60,976 nucleotides of DNA. It comes from Terriglobia bacterium. GTDB lineage: Bacteria > Acidobacteriota > Terriglobia > UBA7540. How positions within the stretch are numbered: position 1 is the first letter of the stretch; every line of letters starts with the position of its first letter. A program made the translations under genes and the position numbers. The notes under the pieces were generated by a model. The model made no database searches. It had not been told where the DNA came from and was given only the letters and a program-made list of their open reading frames with translations. Where the stretch lies: the NCBI GenBank assembly GCA_020073545.1, contig JAIQEZ010000010.1, positions 1 to 60,976 of the forward strand, written 5' to 3'. Shown piece after piece: positions 19,473 to 26,935 of the stretch.

Positions 19473-20579
19473 GTGCCTATGCGCAGCGATTTCGATCGCA
19501 GACCGGATCCCGAGCTCCTGCTCAGACAACTCGACGCGCAGGAAGACCAGCTCCAACACGAACGTTTGAAAGTCTTCCTGGGCTACGCGTCGGGCGTGGG
19601 CAAATCGTTTCGGATGCTGGATGAGGGTCGGCGGCGTCGGGCGCGGGGCCAGGATGTGGTGATTGGGGCCATGCAGGCGAACATGCCCGCTGAGCTCGCA
19701 CACCTAGTGCAGACTCTGGAAGTCATTCCCCTCAAGAAAATCGGAGACGGCGAGGCGATGGATGTGGAGGCTATCCTCCGCAGGCATCCGCAAGTCTGTC
19801 TTGTCGACGGCGTCGCCCACGACAATCCCCCCGGCAGCAAGAACCCCAAGCGCTGGCAGGATGTGGAAGAACTCTTGGTGGCCGGGATCATCGTTATCAC
19901 TTCCCTGAACCTTCAGCACATCGAGGAACGCCGCGAAGAGGTGGAGAGGATTACCGGCAAGCGTGTCACCGAGACAGTTCCCGAACGGTTCCTATACGCC
20001 GCCAACGAGATTGTCCTTGTCGATGTTCCGCCCGAACTCCTTCTGGAACGGGCCGGCCAACCCTCCACAGCGGATCCCAGCTCGGCGGACACACCGCGAC
20101 TCTCCGCGCTGCGCGAGATCGCCTTGCTCCTGGCTGCTGAGGTTGTGGACAAGCAGCTTGAGGGCTACCTTCTCGCCCACGGTATCGAGCAGCTTTGGGG
20201 TACCCACGAGCGGATCCTTGTCTGCCTCACTCCCGGCTCGAACGCACCCGCCATGATCGCGAGTGGAAGGCGCAACGCGGACCGTTTTCACGGAGAACTC
20301 TTCGCGGTGTATGTCCGCCACGACCGGCTCACCGAGAAGGATGAAGCGGCCCTTCAGGCGCACTTGGCGGTCGCGCGGCTCCTGGAAGCGCAGACTGAGG
20401 CCCTGGACGGGGACGATCCCGTGGAAACTCTGATGGATTTTGCGCGCGCACACAGGATCACGCAGATTTTTGTTGGTCACTCCAGCCGCGATCACTGGTG
20501 GTATCGCTTCCTGGGTGGTCCGTTGGATCGGCTCATCCGCGCAGCGGAAGGGATCGACGTGCGCGTGTTTCCCCATTGA
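19473..20579 (+). CDS. KdpD N-terminal sensor domain plus Usp domain, no kinase (copy 1)
   Basis: A 368-residue soluble protein corresponding to the first half of KdpD. The KdpD sensor domain (about 28-235) has an intact Walker A, GYASGVGKS at 37-45, but the Walker B element reads CLVDGVAHDN, with Gly113 where most relatives have glutamate. A UspA-like domain fills 215-368. There is no membrane segment or kinase domain; those sit in the gene at 11879. The GTG at 19473 follows AGAGG by five bases; an ATG two codons later is possible. Free-standing short KdpD proteins are known in cyanobacteria and Deinococcus. The altered Walker B suggests this copy may bind but not hydrolyse ATP. Confidence 0.85.
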   Translation: MPMRSDFDRRPDPELLLRQLDAQEDQLQHERLKVFLGYASGVGKSFRMLDEGRRRRARGQDVVIGAMQANMPAELAHLVQTLEVIPLKKIGDGEAMDVEAILRRHPQVCLVDGVAHDNPPGSKNPKRWQDVEELLVAGIIVITSLNLQHIEERREEVERITGKRVTETVPERFLYAANEIVLVDVPPELLLERAGQPSTADPSSADTPRLSALREIALLLAAEVVDKQLEGYLLAHGIEQLWGTHERILVCLTPGSNAPAMIASGRRNADRFHGELFAVYVRHDRLTEKDEAALQAHLAVARLLEAQTEALDGDDPVETLMDFARAHRITQIFVGHSSRDHWWYRFLGGPLDRLIRAAEGIDVRVFPH

Positions 20580-20584
20580 CCACG

Positions 20585-21736
20585 ATGGATACCGATTCCC
20601 TCAAACATGGCCGGCTCAAAGTTTACCTGGGGTACGCGGCTGGCGTCGGAAAAACCTATCAGATGCTGGCGGACGCTCATGAGCTGGTGAAAAAGGGCGT
20701 CGACGTCGTGATCGGCTACCTCGAACCCCATGGGCGGAAAGACACGATTACGCAAGCTCTTGGGCTAGAGTTGATCCCGCGGTGCAAAGTGGAATACCGG
20801 GGGTCGGTTTTCGAGGAAATGAACACGCTGGCGATCCTCGAACGCCACCCCGAGGTGTGTGTGGTGGACGAGTTGCCGCACACCAACGTCCCGGGCTCTG
20901 GCCATATGAAACGCTGGGAGAACGTCCTGGAACTGCTGGAGGCCGGAATCGATGTATTGACTACGATGAACATCCAGCACCTCGAGAGTTTGAACGACCA
21001 GGTCTGGAACATGACCGGTGTGCGGGTTCGCGAGACGATCCCCGATTGGGTCATGAAACAGGCCGACGAAGTGGTCATGGTCGACCTCACCCCGCGCGCG
21101 CTCCTCAACCGGCTGGAACGCGGCGTCGTGTACCCTCCGGAGAAAGCCCGGCAGGCGATGCAGAACTTCTTCCAGGAATCCACGCTGGTCGCCTTACGTG
21201 AAATCGCCTTGCGGCAGACGGCTCACGAGATTGAGATTCGGCACGTGACGTTACCCGATCCCACCACAGAAACTCCTGCTGCAATGACTGAGATACCGAG
21301 CGTGGGAACCAGTACTCCGAGCGCTTTGAGCGATCGAATTCTGGTCTACGTGACGGAGCATCCCTCCACCGCGTTGCTCATCCGTCGTGGCCGGAGAGTG
21401 GCCGACTACCTCCAAGCTGACTGCTTTGCGGTCTTCGTCCATGGCGAAATGGATTTCAATAGCTTGCCGGTGGCCAAACGGGAGGCCGTCGAGCGCCATC
21501 TCAGTTTCGCGCGGAACCTCCACATCGAGACCCGGGTCCTTCAGGGCGTGGATATCGCCAGCGCCTTGAGCGACTTCGCTCGCCTGCATAGCATCACGCA
21601 GATGTTTATGGTGCGCCCCCAGTATTCGCCCTGGGAGGGATTCTTGGGGCGAAACCTCATCCACCGAATCGTCCGTTACGCTCGCGACATGCAGGTGACC
21701 ATCGTCGCCGAACGACGCCGCGCCAGTCGTTACTGA
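20585..21736 (+). CDS. KdpD N-terminal sensor domain plus Usp domain, no kinase (copy 2)
   Basis: A 383-residue paralogue of the preceding gene. It has a canonical Walker A (GYAAGVGKT, residues 16-24) and Walker B (VCVVDELPHTN, Asp95-Glu96), the IDVLTTMNIQHLESLND stretch typical of KdpD, and a C-terminal Usp domain (about 240-383). It begins six bases after the stop of copy 1, so the two are co-translated. Neither copy has a membrane or kinase part. The likely role is to modulate the separate DUF4118 histidine kinase upstream of kdpFABC, with one active and one degenerate partner. A longer frame from 20498 is rejected because it overlaps copy 1. Confidence 0.87.
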   Translation: MDTDSLKHGRLKVYLGYAAGVGKTYQMLADAHELVKKGVDVVIGYLEPHGRKDTITQALGLELIPRCKVEYRGSVFEEMNTLAILERHPEVCVVDELPHTNVPGSGHMKRWENVLELLEAGIDVLTTMNIQHLESLNDQVWNMTGVRVRETIPDWVMKQADEVVMVDLTPRALLNRLERGVVYPPEKARQAMQNFFQESTLVALREIALRQTAHEIEIRHVTLPDPTTETPAAMTEIPSVGTSTPSALSDRILVYVTEHPSTALLIRRGRRVADYLQADCFAVFVHGEMDFNSLPVAKREAVERHLSFARNLHIETRVLQGVDIASALSDFARLHSITQMFMVRPQYSPWEGFLGRNLIHRIVRYARDMQVTIVAERRRASRY

Positions 21737-21741
21737 CGCGG

Positions 21742-21782
21742 CCGGAGGCAATTTCGGAACTCCGAAAAGAATTGCCCTCCGG
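21742..21782 (+). terminator. Strong hairpin after the kdp locus
   Basis: CCGGAGGCAATT at 21742-21753 pairs with AATTGCCCTCCGG at 21770-21782 with one bulged base. The loop itself holds TCGGA and TCCGA. The hairpin starts five bases after the last KdpD-like stop codon, where a terminator would be expected. No T-run follows, so it may work with Rho or only protect the mRNA end. Confidence 0.6.
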
Positions 21783-21896
21783 TTCGGCGCGGCATCAAAG
21801 TCCTCTCGAATCGTCAGGCAGCGGTGTGTTACGATGCAGCCCCGGAAATCAAGGGCGAGAAGCCGGAGAAACCCTTCGCGGCCTGGAGGTATGGAG

Positions 21897-23834
21897 ATGA
21901 CAGTAATCCGCAGAGTGCTGGGCGCTTCAGCAATGCTCGTGATCATGCTGTCGGTGGTCACGCTCGCCGGGCAAAACCGCCAACTCACCGACGCGGAGCG
22001 CAAAGCCGCGGAACTCCGGGATTACATCCGGGCGAATTACACCAAGTCCGAATACCTGGCGCCGATGCGCGACGGCGTCCGTCTCTTCGTCGCCGTTTAC
22101 GCGCCCAAAGACAGTTCGCAGCGGTACCCGATCTGGATGTCGCGCACGCCGTATACGGTGGCGCCCTATGGCGTTGACGACTATCGCGGCTCTCTTGGCC
22201 CTTCGGAGTTCTTTGCCCGCGACGGCTACATCTTCGCCTACTGCGATGTGCGCGGGCGCGGCAAATCGGAAGGCAAGTTCGAGCACGTTCGGCCCTACCT
22301 TCCCAACAAGACGGCGCCCAACCAAGTCGATGAAGCCAGCGACACCTACGATACGATCGAGTTCCTTTTGAAAACGATCCCCAACCACAACGGCCGCGTG
22401 GGTGTTTCCGGCACGTCCTACCCCGGCTTCTACGCCACGATGGCGGCCTTGAGCGGGCATCCCGCCTTGCGGGCGGTCTCCCCGCAGGCGCCGGTCACCG
22501 AATGGTTCATCGGCGACGATTTCCGCCACAACGGCACGTTCTTTCTGGCCCACGCCTTTGGTTTCTTCTCTTCCTTTGGACGCCCGCCGACGGGAGAAAA
22601 TGAAGTGCCCGGCCCCCGCTTCGATTTCGCCACCCCCGATGGCTACGACTTCTTCCTGCGCATGGGGCCGTTGGGCAATGCCGACACGAAGTTCTTCAAG
22701 GGGCAGATCGAATGGTGGCGCGATCTGGTCTCGCACGACACGTACACAGACTTTTGGAAAGCCCGCGACCCGCTCCCCTACTTGCAGAACCTCCAGGCAG
22801 CCGTCATGACGGTGGGCGGCTGGTTCGACGCAGAGGACGTTTACGGGCCGCTCCACACCTACCAAGCGATTACGAAACAGAGCCCCGGCACGGTGAACAT
22901 TCTCGTCGAGGGTCCCTGGTCGCACGGCCAGTGGAACGGCAACGCAGGAGAAGTCCTCGGGGATGTAAACTTTCATCAGAACACAGGTGACTTCTTTCGC
23001 GAGCACATTGAGTTTCCGTTTTTCCAACACTTCCTGAAGGACAAAGCGGAAGAGAAGCTTCCCCACGCCTACGTCTTCGAAACCGGGCGCGACGAGTGGC
23101 ACAAGCTCGACAGTTGGCCACCCAAGAACGGCGTGAAGAAGACGTTTTACTTCGAGAGTGGAGGCCGACTTTCTTCCGCGCCTCCCTCCGCATCCTCTGA
23201 GGAGTTCGACGAATACGTGAGCGACCCCGCCAAGCCGGTTCCGCACATCTCCTGGATCAGCACGGCGATGACTTACCCTTATATGACCGGTGACCAGCGC
23301 TTCGCCGCGCGGCGCACCGATGTGCTGGTTTACCAGACGGAACCGCTAGCCGAAGACGTGACCTTCGCCGGACCGGTGACCGCGTCGCTCTACGTCTCCA
23401 CCACGGGCACGGACTCCGACTGGGTCGTCAAGCTCATCGACGTTTATCCCGGGAATTACCCGGACCCCGATCCGAACCCCAGCGGGGTCAAAATGGGCGG
23501 CTACCAACAGCTCGTTCGTGGCGAGCCCTTTCGCGGGAAATTCCGCAAGAGCTTCGAGAAACCGGTGCCCTTCGAGCCGGGTAAGCCTGACAAGGTGGAA
23601 TTTCAGCTTCCCGACATTTTCCAGACCTTCCGCCGCGGCCACCGCATCATGGTGCAAGTGCAAAGCTCGTGGTTCCCGTTGGTGGACCGTAACCCACAGA
23701 AATTCATGAAAATCGACGAGGCTCAGCCCTCCGACTTCCAGAAGGCCACCCAAAGAGTTTACCGGTCGGCGAAGCTGCCATCGGCCATTACCGCGGACGT
23801 GCTGCCGCCAGCAACCGCTGCTCCCGAAAAGTGA
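21897..23834 (+). CDS. CocE/NonD or X-Pro dipeptidyl-peptidase (S15) family hydrolase, exported
   Basis: Serine hydrolase of 645 residues with a signal peptide (residues 1-26, VLGASAMLVIMLSVVTLAGQ), so periplasmic or secreted. The alpha/beta-hydrolase core has the nucleophile in GVSGTSYPGF (Ser174), the acidic residue in GGWFDAEDVYGPL and the histidine in EGPWSHGQWNG. A C-terminal jelly-roll domain (about 440-625, ending in HRIMVQVQSSWFPLVDRNP) is typical of CocE/S15 proteins. The start at 21897 is chosen because GGAGG is seven bases upstream; an ATG six bases earlier is too close. The substrate may be an ester or an acyl amino acid and cannot be settled here. Confidence 0.9.
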   Translation: MTVIRRVLGASAMLVIMLSVVTLAGQNRQLTDAERKAAELRDYIRANYTKSEYLAPMRDGVRLFVAVYAPKDSSQRYPIWMSRTPYTVAPYGVDDYRGSLGPSEFFARDGYIFAYCDVRGRGKSEGKFEHVRPYLPNKTAPNQVDEASDTYDTIEFLLKTIPNHNGRVGVSGTSYPGFYATMAALSGHPALRAVSPQAPVTEWFIGDDFRHNGTFFLAHAFGFFSSFGRPPTGENEVPGPRFDFATPDGYDFFLRMGPLGNADTKFFKGQIEWWRDLVSHDTYTDFWKARDPLPYLQNLQAAVMTVGGWFDAEDVYGPLHTYQAITKQSPGTVNILVEGPWSHGQWNGNAGEVLGDVNFHQNTGDFFREHIEFPFFQHFLKDKAEEKLPHAYVFETGRDEWHKLDSWPPKNGVKKTFYFESGGRLSSAPPSASSEEFDEYVSDPAKPVPHISWISTAMTYPYMTGDQRFAARRTDVLVYQTEPLAEDVTFAGPVTASLYVSTTGTDSDWVVKLIDVYPGNYPDPDPNPSGVKMGGYQQLVRGEPFRGKFRKSFEKPVPFEPGKPDKVEFQLPDIFQTFRRGHRIMVQVQSSWFPLVDRNPQKFMKIDEAQPSDFQKATQRVYRSAKLPSAITADVLPPATAAPEK

Positions 23835-24129
23835 ATGAAGCGGGAGAACCTCCCGCGTGCCGCGCGTCACTCGCCACTCGTGACCTGTCACTGCGTTCTT
23901 ATTGGTGAGGGCTCTGCTCGTCACTGGCCACTTGTCACTTGTCACTGTTCTTGTAACATGTTGCATCCAGGGATTTTATCATTTGCAGGCTAAGCCCTTA
24001 TCCCTCGGCAACATATCCGGATCGTCCCCAGCCCCTGCTGATTCTAAAGGACATTCTGGCTTCGCTCGTCGTGGTTTAACATTTTTTCCTCGCCAGGCCC
24101 GGAGTCTGCCACTCCTCATGGCGGGCTAG
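23835..24129. other. Intergenic region with short CACT-type direct repeats
   Basis: No gene is seen. Around 23870-23945 the sequence contains several copies of GTCACT and CACTTGTCACTTGTCACT, a low-complexity run of direct repeats of the kind found in decayed extragenic sequence. The remainder up to the foldback element at 24130 shows no coding signal or RNA structure I can name. Confidence 0.45.
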
Positions 24130-24479
24130 CCCGAATTTCTCACCACGGACGAAGGAGGGCGGGGCTAATCGTCTTTGCATATTCGTTTTGTATGACCGGA
24201 ATCTCCTCAGTGATGCAAGGCGGCGTCGAGCCGCCGCACTCCAAGGCGCTTCGCGCCGGCGCCAGAGAATATGCCGTTGCCCATCGGCCCCCTTGCGCCG
24301 CAGGCGCCGTGGAGTGCGGGAGCGAGGCTCCCGCCTTCTGCCCCGGGCGGCAACGCAACCTGACCCACCCTGTGTCAGACCCTTCATTCCGGCAAGCGCG
24401 GCAAGTTGTTTATTGAAAAACCATAAGCCCCGCCCTTCCGACCGCCGGGAAAAAGGCATCGCGTGGTGAGAAATCCGGG
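24130..24479. repeat. 350-bp nested foldback (palindromic) element
   Basis: The outer arms CCCGAATTTCTCACCACG (24130-24147) and CGTGGTGAGAAATCCGGG (24462-24479) are inverted copies with 17 of 18 matches. Further in, AGGGCGGGGCT is mirrored by AGCCCCGCCCT. The core again forms a stem, CCGCACTCCAAGGCGC (24234-24249) against GCGCCGTGGAGTGCGG (24304-24319), with 15 of 16 matches. The open frames across it (for example 24192-24416) arise from the repeat and have no domain. It looks like a MITE or a large REP-like element. No transposase is nearby. Confidence 0.7.
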
Positions 24480-24722
24480 CGAGGGTCACTCTTCTGATCC
24501 TGATCGACAAACCAGTGAGCCGCGCGACCTGGCGGAAGCTCCAATCTTCCATCCTCACCCTCACCGCCCCGCGAGGTCTCATGCCCTTATGATAGCAATT
24601 ATCTCAGGGTGTTTGTAAAGAGGCCAAAGACGCAAATGGCCTACCGGCAGGAAAAAATCAATGGATGGGACAATTTCCCCGGTTGCGCCGCATGCCGAGG
24701 ATCTCGCAACAGCCGGCGGAGC
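24480..24722. other. Intergenic region between foldback element and DUF1349 gene
   Basis: About 240 bases with no convincing gene. The 3' end of the minus-strand DUF1349 gene lies at 24723. I see no T-run terminator and no RNA motif. Confidence 0.4.
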
Positions 24723-25505
24723 TCAGGGCTTGATTATCGCGAAGTAGTCGTAGTCCGTCACCGTCTGCCTCACTCCCACCGGGGAGCGAACCGCCGGGAC
24801 GAGCCCGTCGACGCCGACCAGGAGCCGACCGCCTGCAGTCATTTGAGTGGAGCTCACACCTGGCTGAAATTCGAGATCCTCTTCTGCTAACATGCTCCTG
24901 CCGTCCTCGACCTTTGGGGGCTGTTTTTTGAAACCAAATAGGGGCCAGAGGCGTTTCAGCGGAAGCCAATCAACACCGTTGAAGCTATAGGCCGCCGTAA
25001 ACGTCGATCCTCTGCGTGTCAGGCGCAACCACGTTGGATCACCAGCCGCATAGTCGCGGGCAAGAGCTTTAAGCTTGCCTTTGTTTACGCACTCGAAGTT
25101 CAATTCGTTCTTGAAATGAATCCCGCGCTCAAGCCGCACGTAGTTGTTCTGATCTTTCCAGACCAGAAGTCCCCCACACCACCGGTTCGGACCGGTTATC
25201 TTCGTCTCTAACGTGAAATCTCCCTTTACCTTGCGCATTAGTCTTGGGGCAGTGAAGTTGTGACGCGCTGGCCATAGATCGTGATAACCCGTGACCGTGA
25301 TTCGCAGGAATCCGTCTCGTGCGTCCAGCCTCATCGTGCTGTCACCCAGAGGGTCAATCCATTTCCAGCCCGGCTCTAGCTTGCCAGCAAACTCGTCGCG
25401 GAACTGGATTTTGCAGGCCATCACGAGAGCCAGCAGCACTGCCCCAGCAGCAACCAGCAGTGGTCGGATCCAAAAAACCAGGCGCTTCGCGATGAAATGA
25501 TCCAT
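24723..25505 (-). CDS. DUF1349-type concanavalin-like lipoprotein
   Basis: A 260-residue exported protein. The N-terminus is basic and then hydrophobic and ends in VMAC (Cys31), so it may be a lipoprotein. The body resembles the DUF1349 beta-sandwich family: F-DEFAGKLEPGWKW at the start, then GDFTLETKI, CGGLLVWKDQNNYVRLERG, WLRLTRRGSTFTAAYSFNG and a final DYDYFAIIKP strand. Such domains may bind glycans. GGAGGGG is three bases before the ATG at 25505, which decides the start over a longer frame to 25544. It follows the M20 peptidase gene by 44 bases and is probably co-transcribed. Confidence 0.75.
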   Translation of the reverse strand: MDHFIAKRLVFWIRPLLVAAGAVLLALVMACKIQFRDEFAGKLEPGWKWIDPLGDSTMRLDARDGFLRITVTGYHDLWPARHNFTAPRLMRKVKGDFTLETKITGPNRWCGGLLVWKDQNNYVRLERGIHFKNELNFECVNKGKLKALARDYAAGDPTWLRLTRRGSTFTAAYSFNGVDWLPLKRLWPLFGFKKQPPKVEDGRSMLAEEDLEFQPGVSSTQMTAGGRLLVGVDGLVPAVRSPVGVRQTVTDYDYFAIIKP

Positions 25506-25549
25506 GGTCCCCTCCGCTCGCTTCTCTAGCTCTGACCCTGCCACGCTTC

Positions 25550-26755
25550 CTAAAGCAACGCCAGCAACGCGGCCAGCAAGGCCGCGCGCTGGGGTAGCTC
25601 GCGGATAATGACGTGCTCGTGCCGCGCGTGGGCTCCGTCACCCGTTCCGCCCAGGCCGTCGAGCGTGGGGATCCCGAGGGCGGCGGTAAAGTTGCCGTCG
25701 GAGCCTCCCCCGGTCGCCGCTTCTTTCAATTCCAGGCCCATCTGGCGCCCCAACGCGCGCGCCTTGCGAAACAAAGCAATGGCCACTTTTCGTTCCATGG
25801 GCGGGCGGTTGACCCCGCCCGAAATTTCCAGTTTGGCCTCGGGGTGAATAGGCCGCAAAGCGCGCATCTTCCTTTCAATCTCTTCACGGTCGCGCGCCGT
25901 CGGCACGCGCACGTCAACGCATGCCGTAGCAAGTTCAGGAATAACATTCGAGCGTGTACCGCCCTGAATAACATCCACATTGAGGGTTAGCCCCCGCCGT
26001 GGGCGTGCCAACTTTTCGATGCGCAATACCTGCCGAGCCAGCTCAGAAATCGCATTCACGCCCGCTGAGGGATTGACCCCGGCATGAGCCGAACGGCCCC
26101 GAACTGTGATTTTGAATTCTCCCACCCCCTTGCGCGCTGTCTTGAGTGCGCCCCGCGCCGCCGCCGGCTCCAGCACCAACACGGCGCGGGCCCGCCGGGC
26201 CTCCGCGAGCATTTCCTTGCGAAAGGCTATGCTCGACACTTCCTCATCCGCGTTCAAGAAAAAACGCACGGGACCAGGAGGGGTTATCTTCAACGCTTGG
26301 AGAGCCCGCACCGCCCAAAGGCCGCAGACCAAGCCGGATTTCATGTCGTAGATGCCCGGCCCGTAGGCGCGCCCGCCGCGCACTCGAAACGGCATCTCGG
26401 CCAGCGTTCCGACGTCCCAGACCGTGTCCAGGTGGCCAAGCAACAGGATGGGCTGCTTCCGGCGCGCCTGCCCCCAGAACTCCGCCACGACGGCCGAGCC
26501 CGCGGTGGCGTGGCTCAAGAGGCGCACTCGCGCGCCACGCTTCTTGAACTCCTGCGCAAAAAAGTTCGCCAGGCGATCCACCGCGGCTTTGTTCTGACTC
26601 GGTGATTCGATTTCCACCGCCTGTCGCAAACACCGCAAGAGCGCGTCCTTTTCCGATTCGCAGTAGGCCAGCAACGCCTTGGGGTCGATCACATTTCCTT
26701 GTACGTCGATGGGCTTGGTTGTGGGCCGCAAGGATAAGGTCCTCCTGCGGCGCAA
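25550..26755 (-). CDS. M20 family zinc carboxypeptidase (carboxypeptidase G2-like)
   Basis: Metallo-aminoacylase or carboxypeptidase of about 400 residues in the M20 family. Zinc-site motifs are visible: LLLGHLDTVWD, GPGIYDMKSG, FFLNADEEVSS, LVLEPAAARG, the RGRSAHAGVNP dimerisation-domain segment and a final GTGDGAHARHEHV. This order matches glutamate carboxypeptidase-like members, which release C-terminal glutamate or deacylate amino acids. The start is uncertain: the longest frame begins with TTG at 26755 without a ribosome site, while a GTG 21 codons later has AAGGA close by. No signal peptide is obvious, so it is probably cytoplasmic. Confidence 0.88.
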   Translation of the reverse strand: MRRRRTLSLRPTTKPIDVQGNVIDPKALLAYCESEKDALLRCLRQAVEIESPSQNKAAVDRLANFFAQEFKKRGARVRLLSHATAGSAVVAEFWGQARRKQPILLLGHLDTVWDVGTLAEMPFRVRGGRAYGPGIYDMKSGLVCGLWAVRALQALKITPPGPVRFFLNADEEVSSIAFRKEMLAEARRARAVLVLEPAAARGALKTARKGVGEFKITVRGRSAHAGVNPSAGVNAISELARQVLRIEKLARPRRGLTLNVDVIQGGTRSNVIPELATACVDVRVPTARDREEIERKMRALRPIHPEAKLEISGGVNRPPMERKVAIALFRKARALGRQMGLELKEAATGGGSDGNFTAALGIPTLDGLGGTGDGAHARHEHVIIRELPQRAALLAALLALL

Positions 26756-26935
26756 ATCTTATCACGCCCTGGCGTGAGTAGCGTTCCCGGTCTCCCCCAT
26801 GGGCCTGTAACCCTCCCAGCTACGACCCGCACACTATCCCGCGGCGATAAGATTTTTCCTAGTGGCAATACCCAAAGTTCCATTCTATTCTTAGGTTTTT
26901 GGGAGTTGCCGCAGCCCTCAGGGAGGACCGCAGAA

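Noticed and set aside
21927-23246. 439-codon minus-strand frame opposite the S15 hydrolase
   Set aside because: The hydrolase has its catalytic triad and signal peptide on the plus strand. The opposite frame has neither domain nor start signal.
24076-24582. Open frames within the foldback element
   Set aside because: They follow the repeat sequence on both strands and translate into repeat-derived peptides of the type CGSEAPAF or CGGSTPP, seen as artefacts of such repeats.
26774-26935. N-terminal extension of the GH57 enzyme
   Set aside because: The extra 54 residues are unlike any GH57 N-terminus, and a ribosome site supports the TTG at 26936. That start also places the catalytic residues at the expected numbers.
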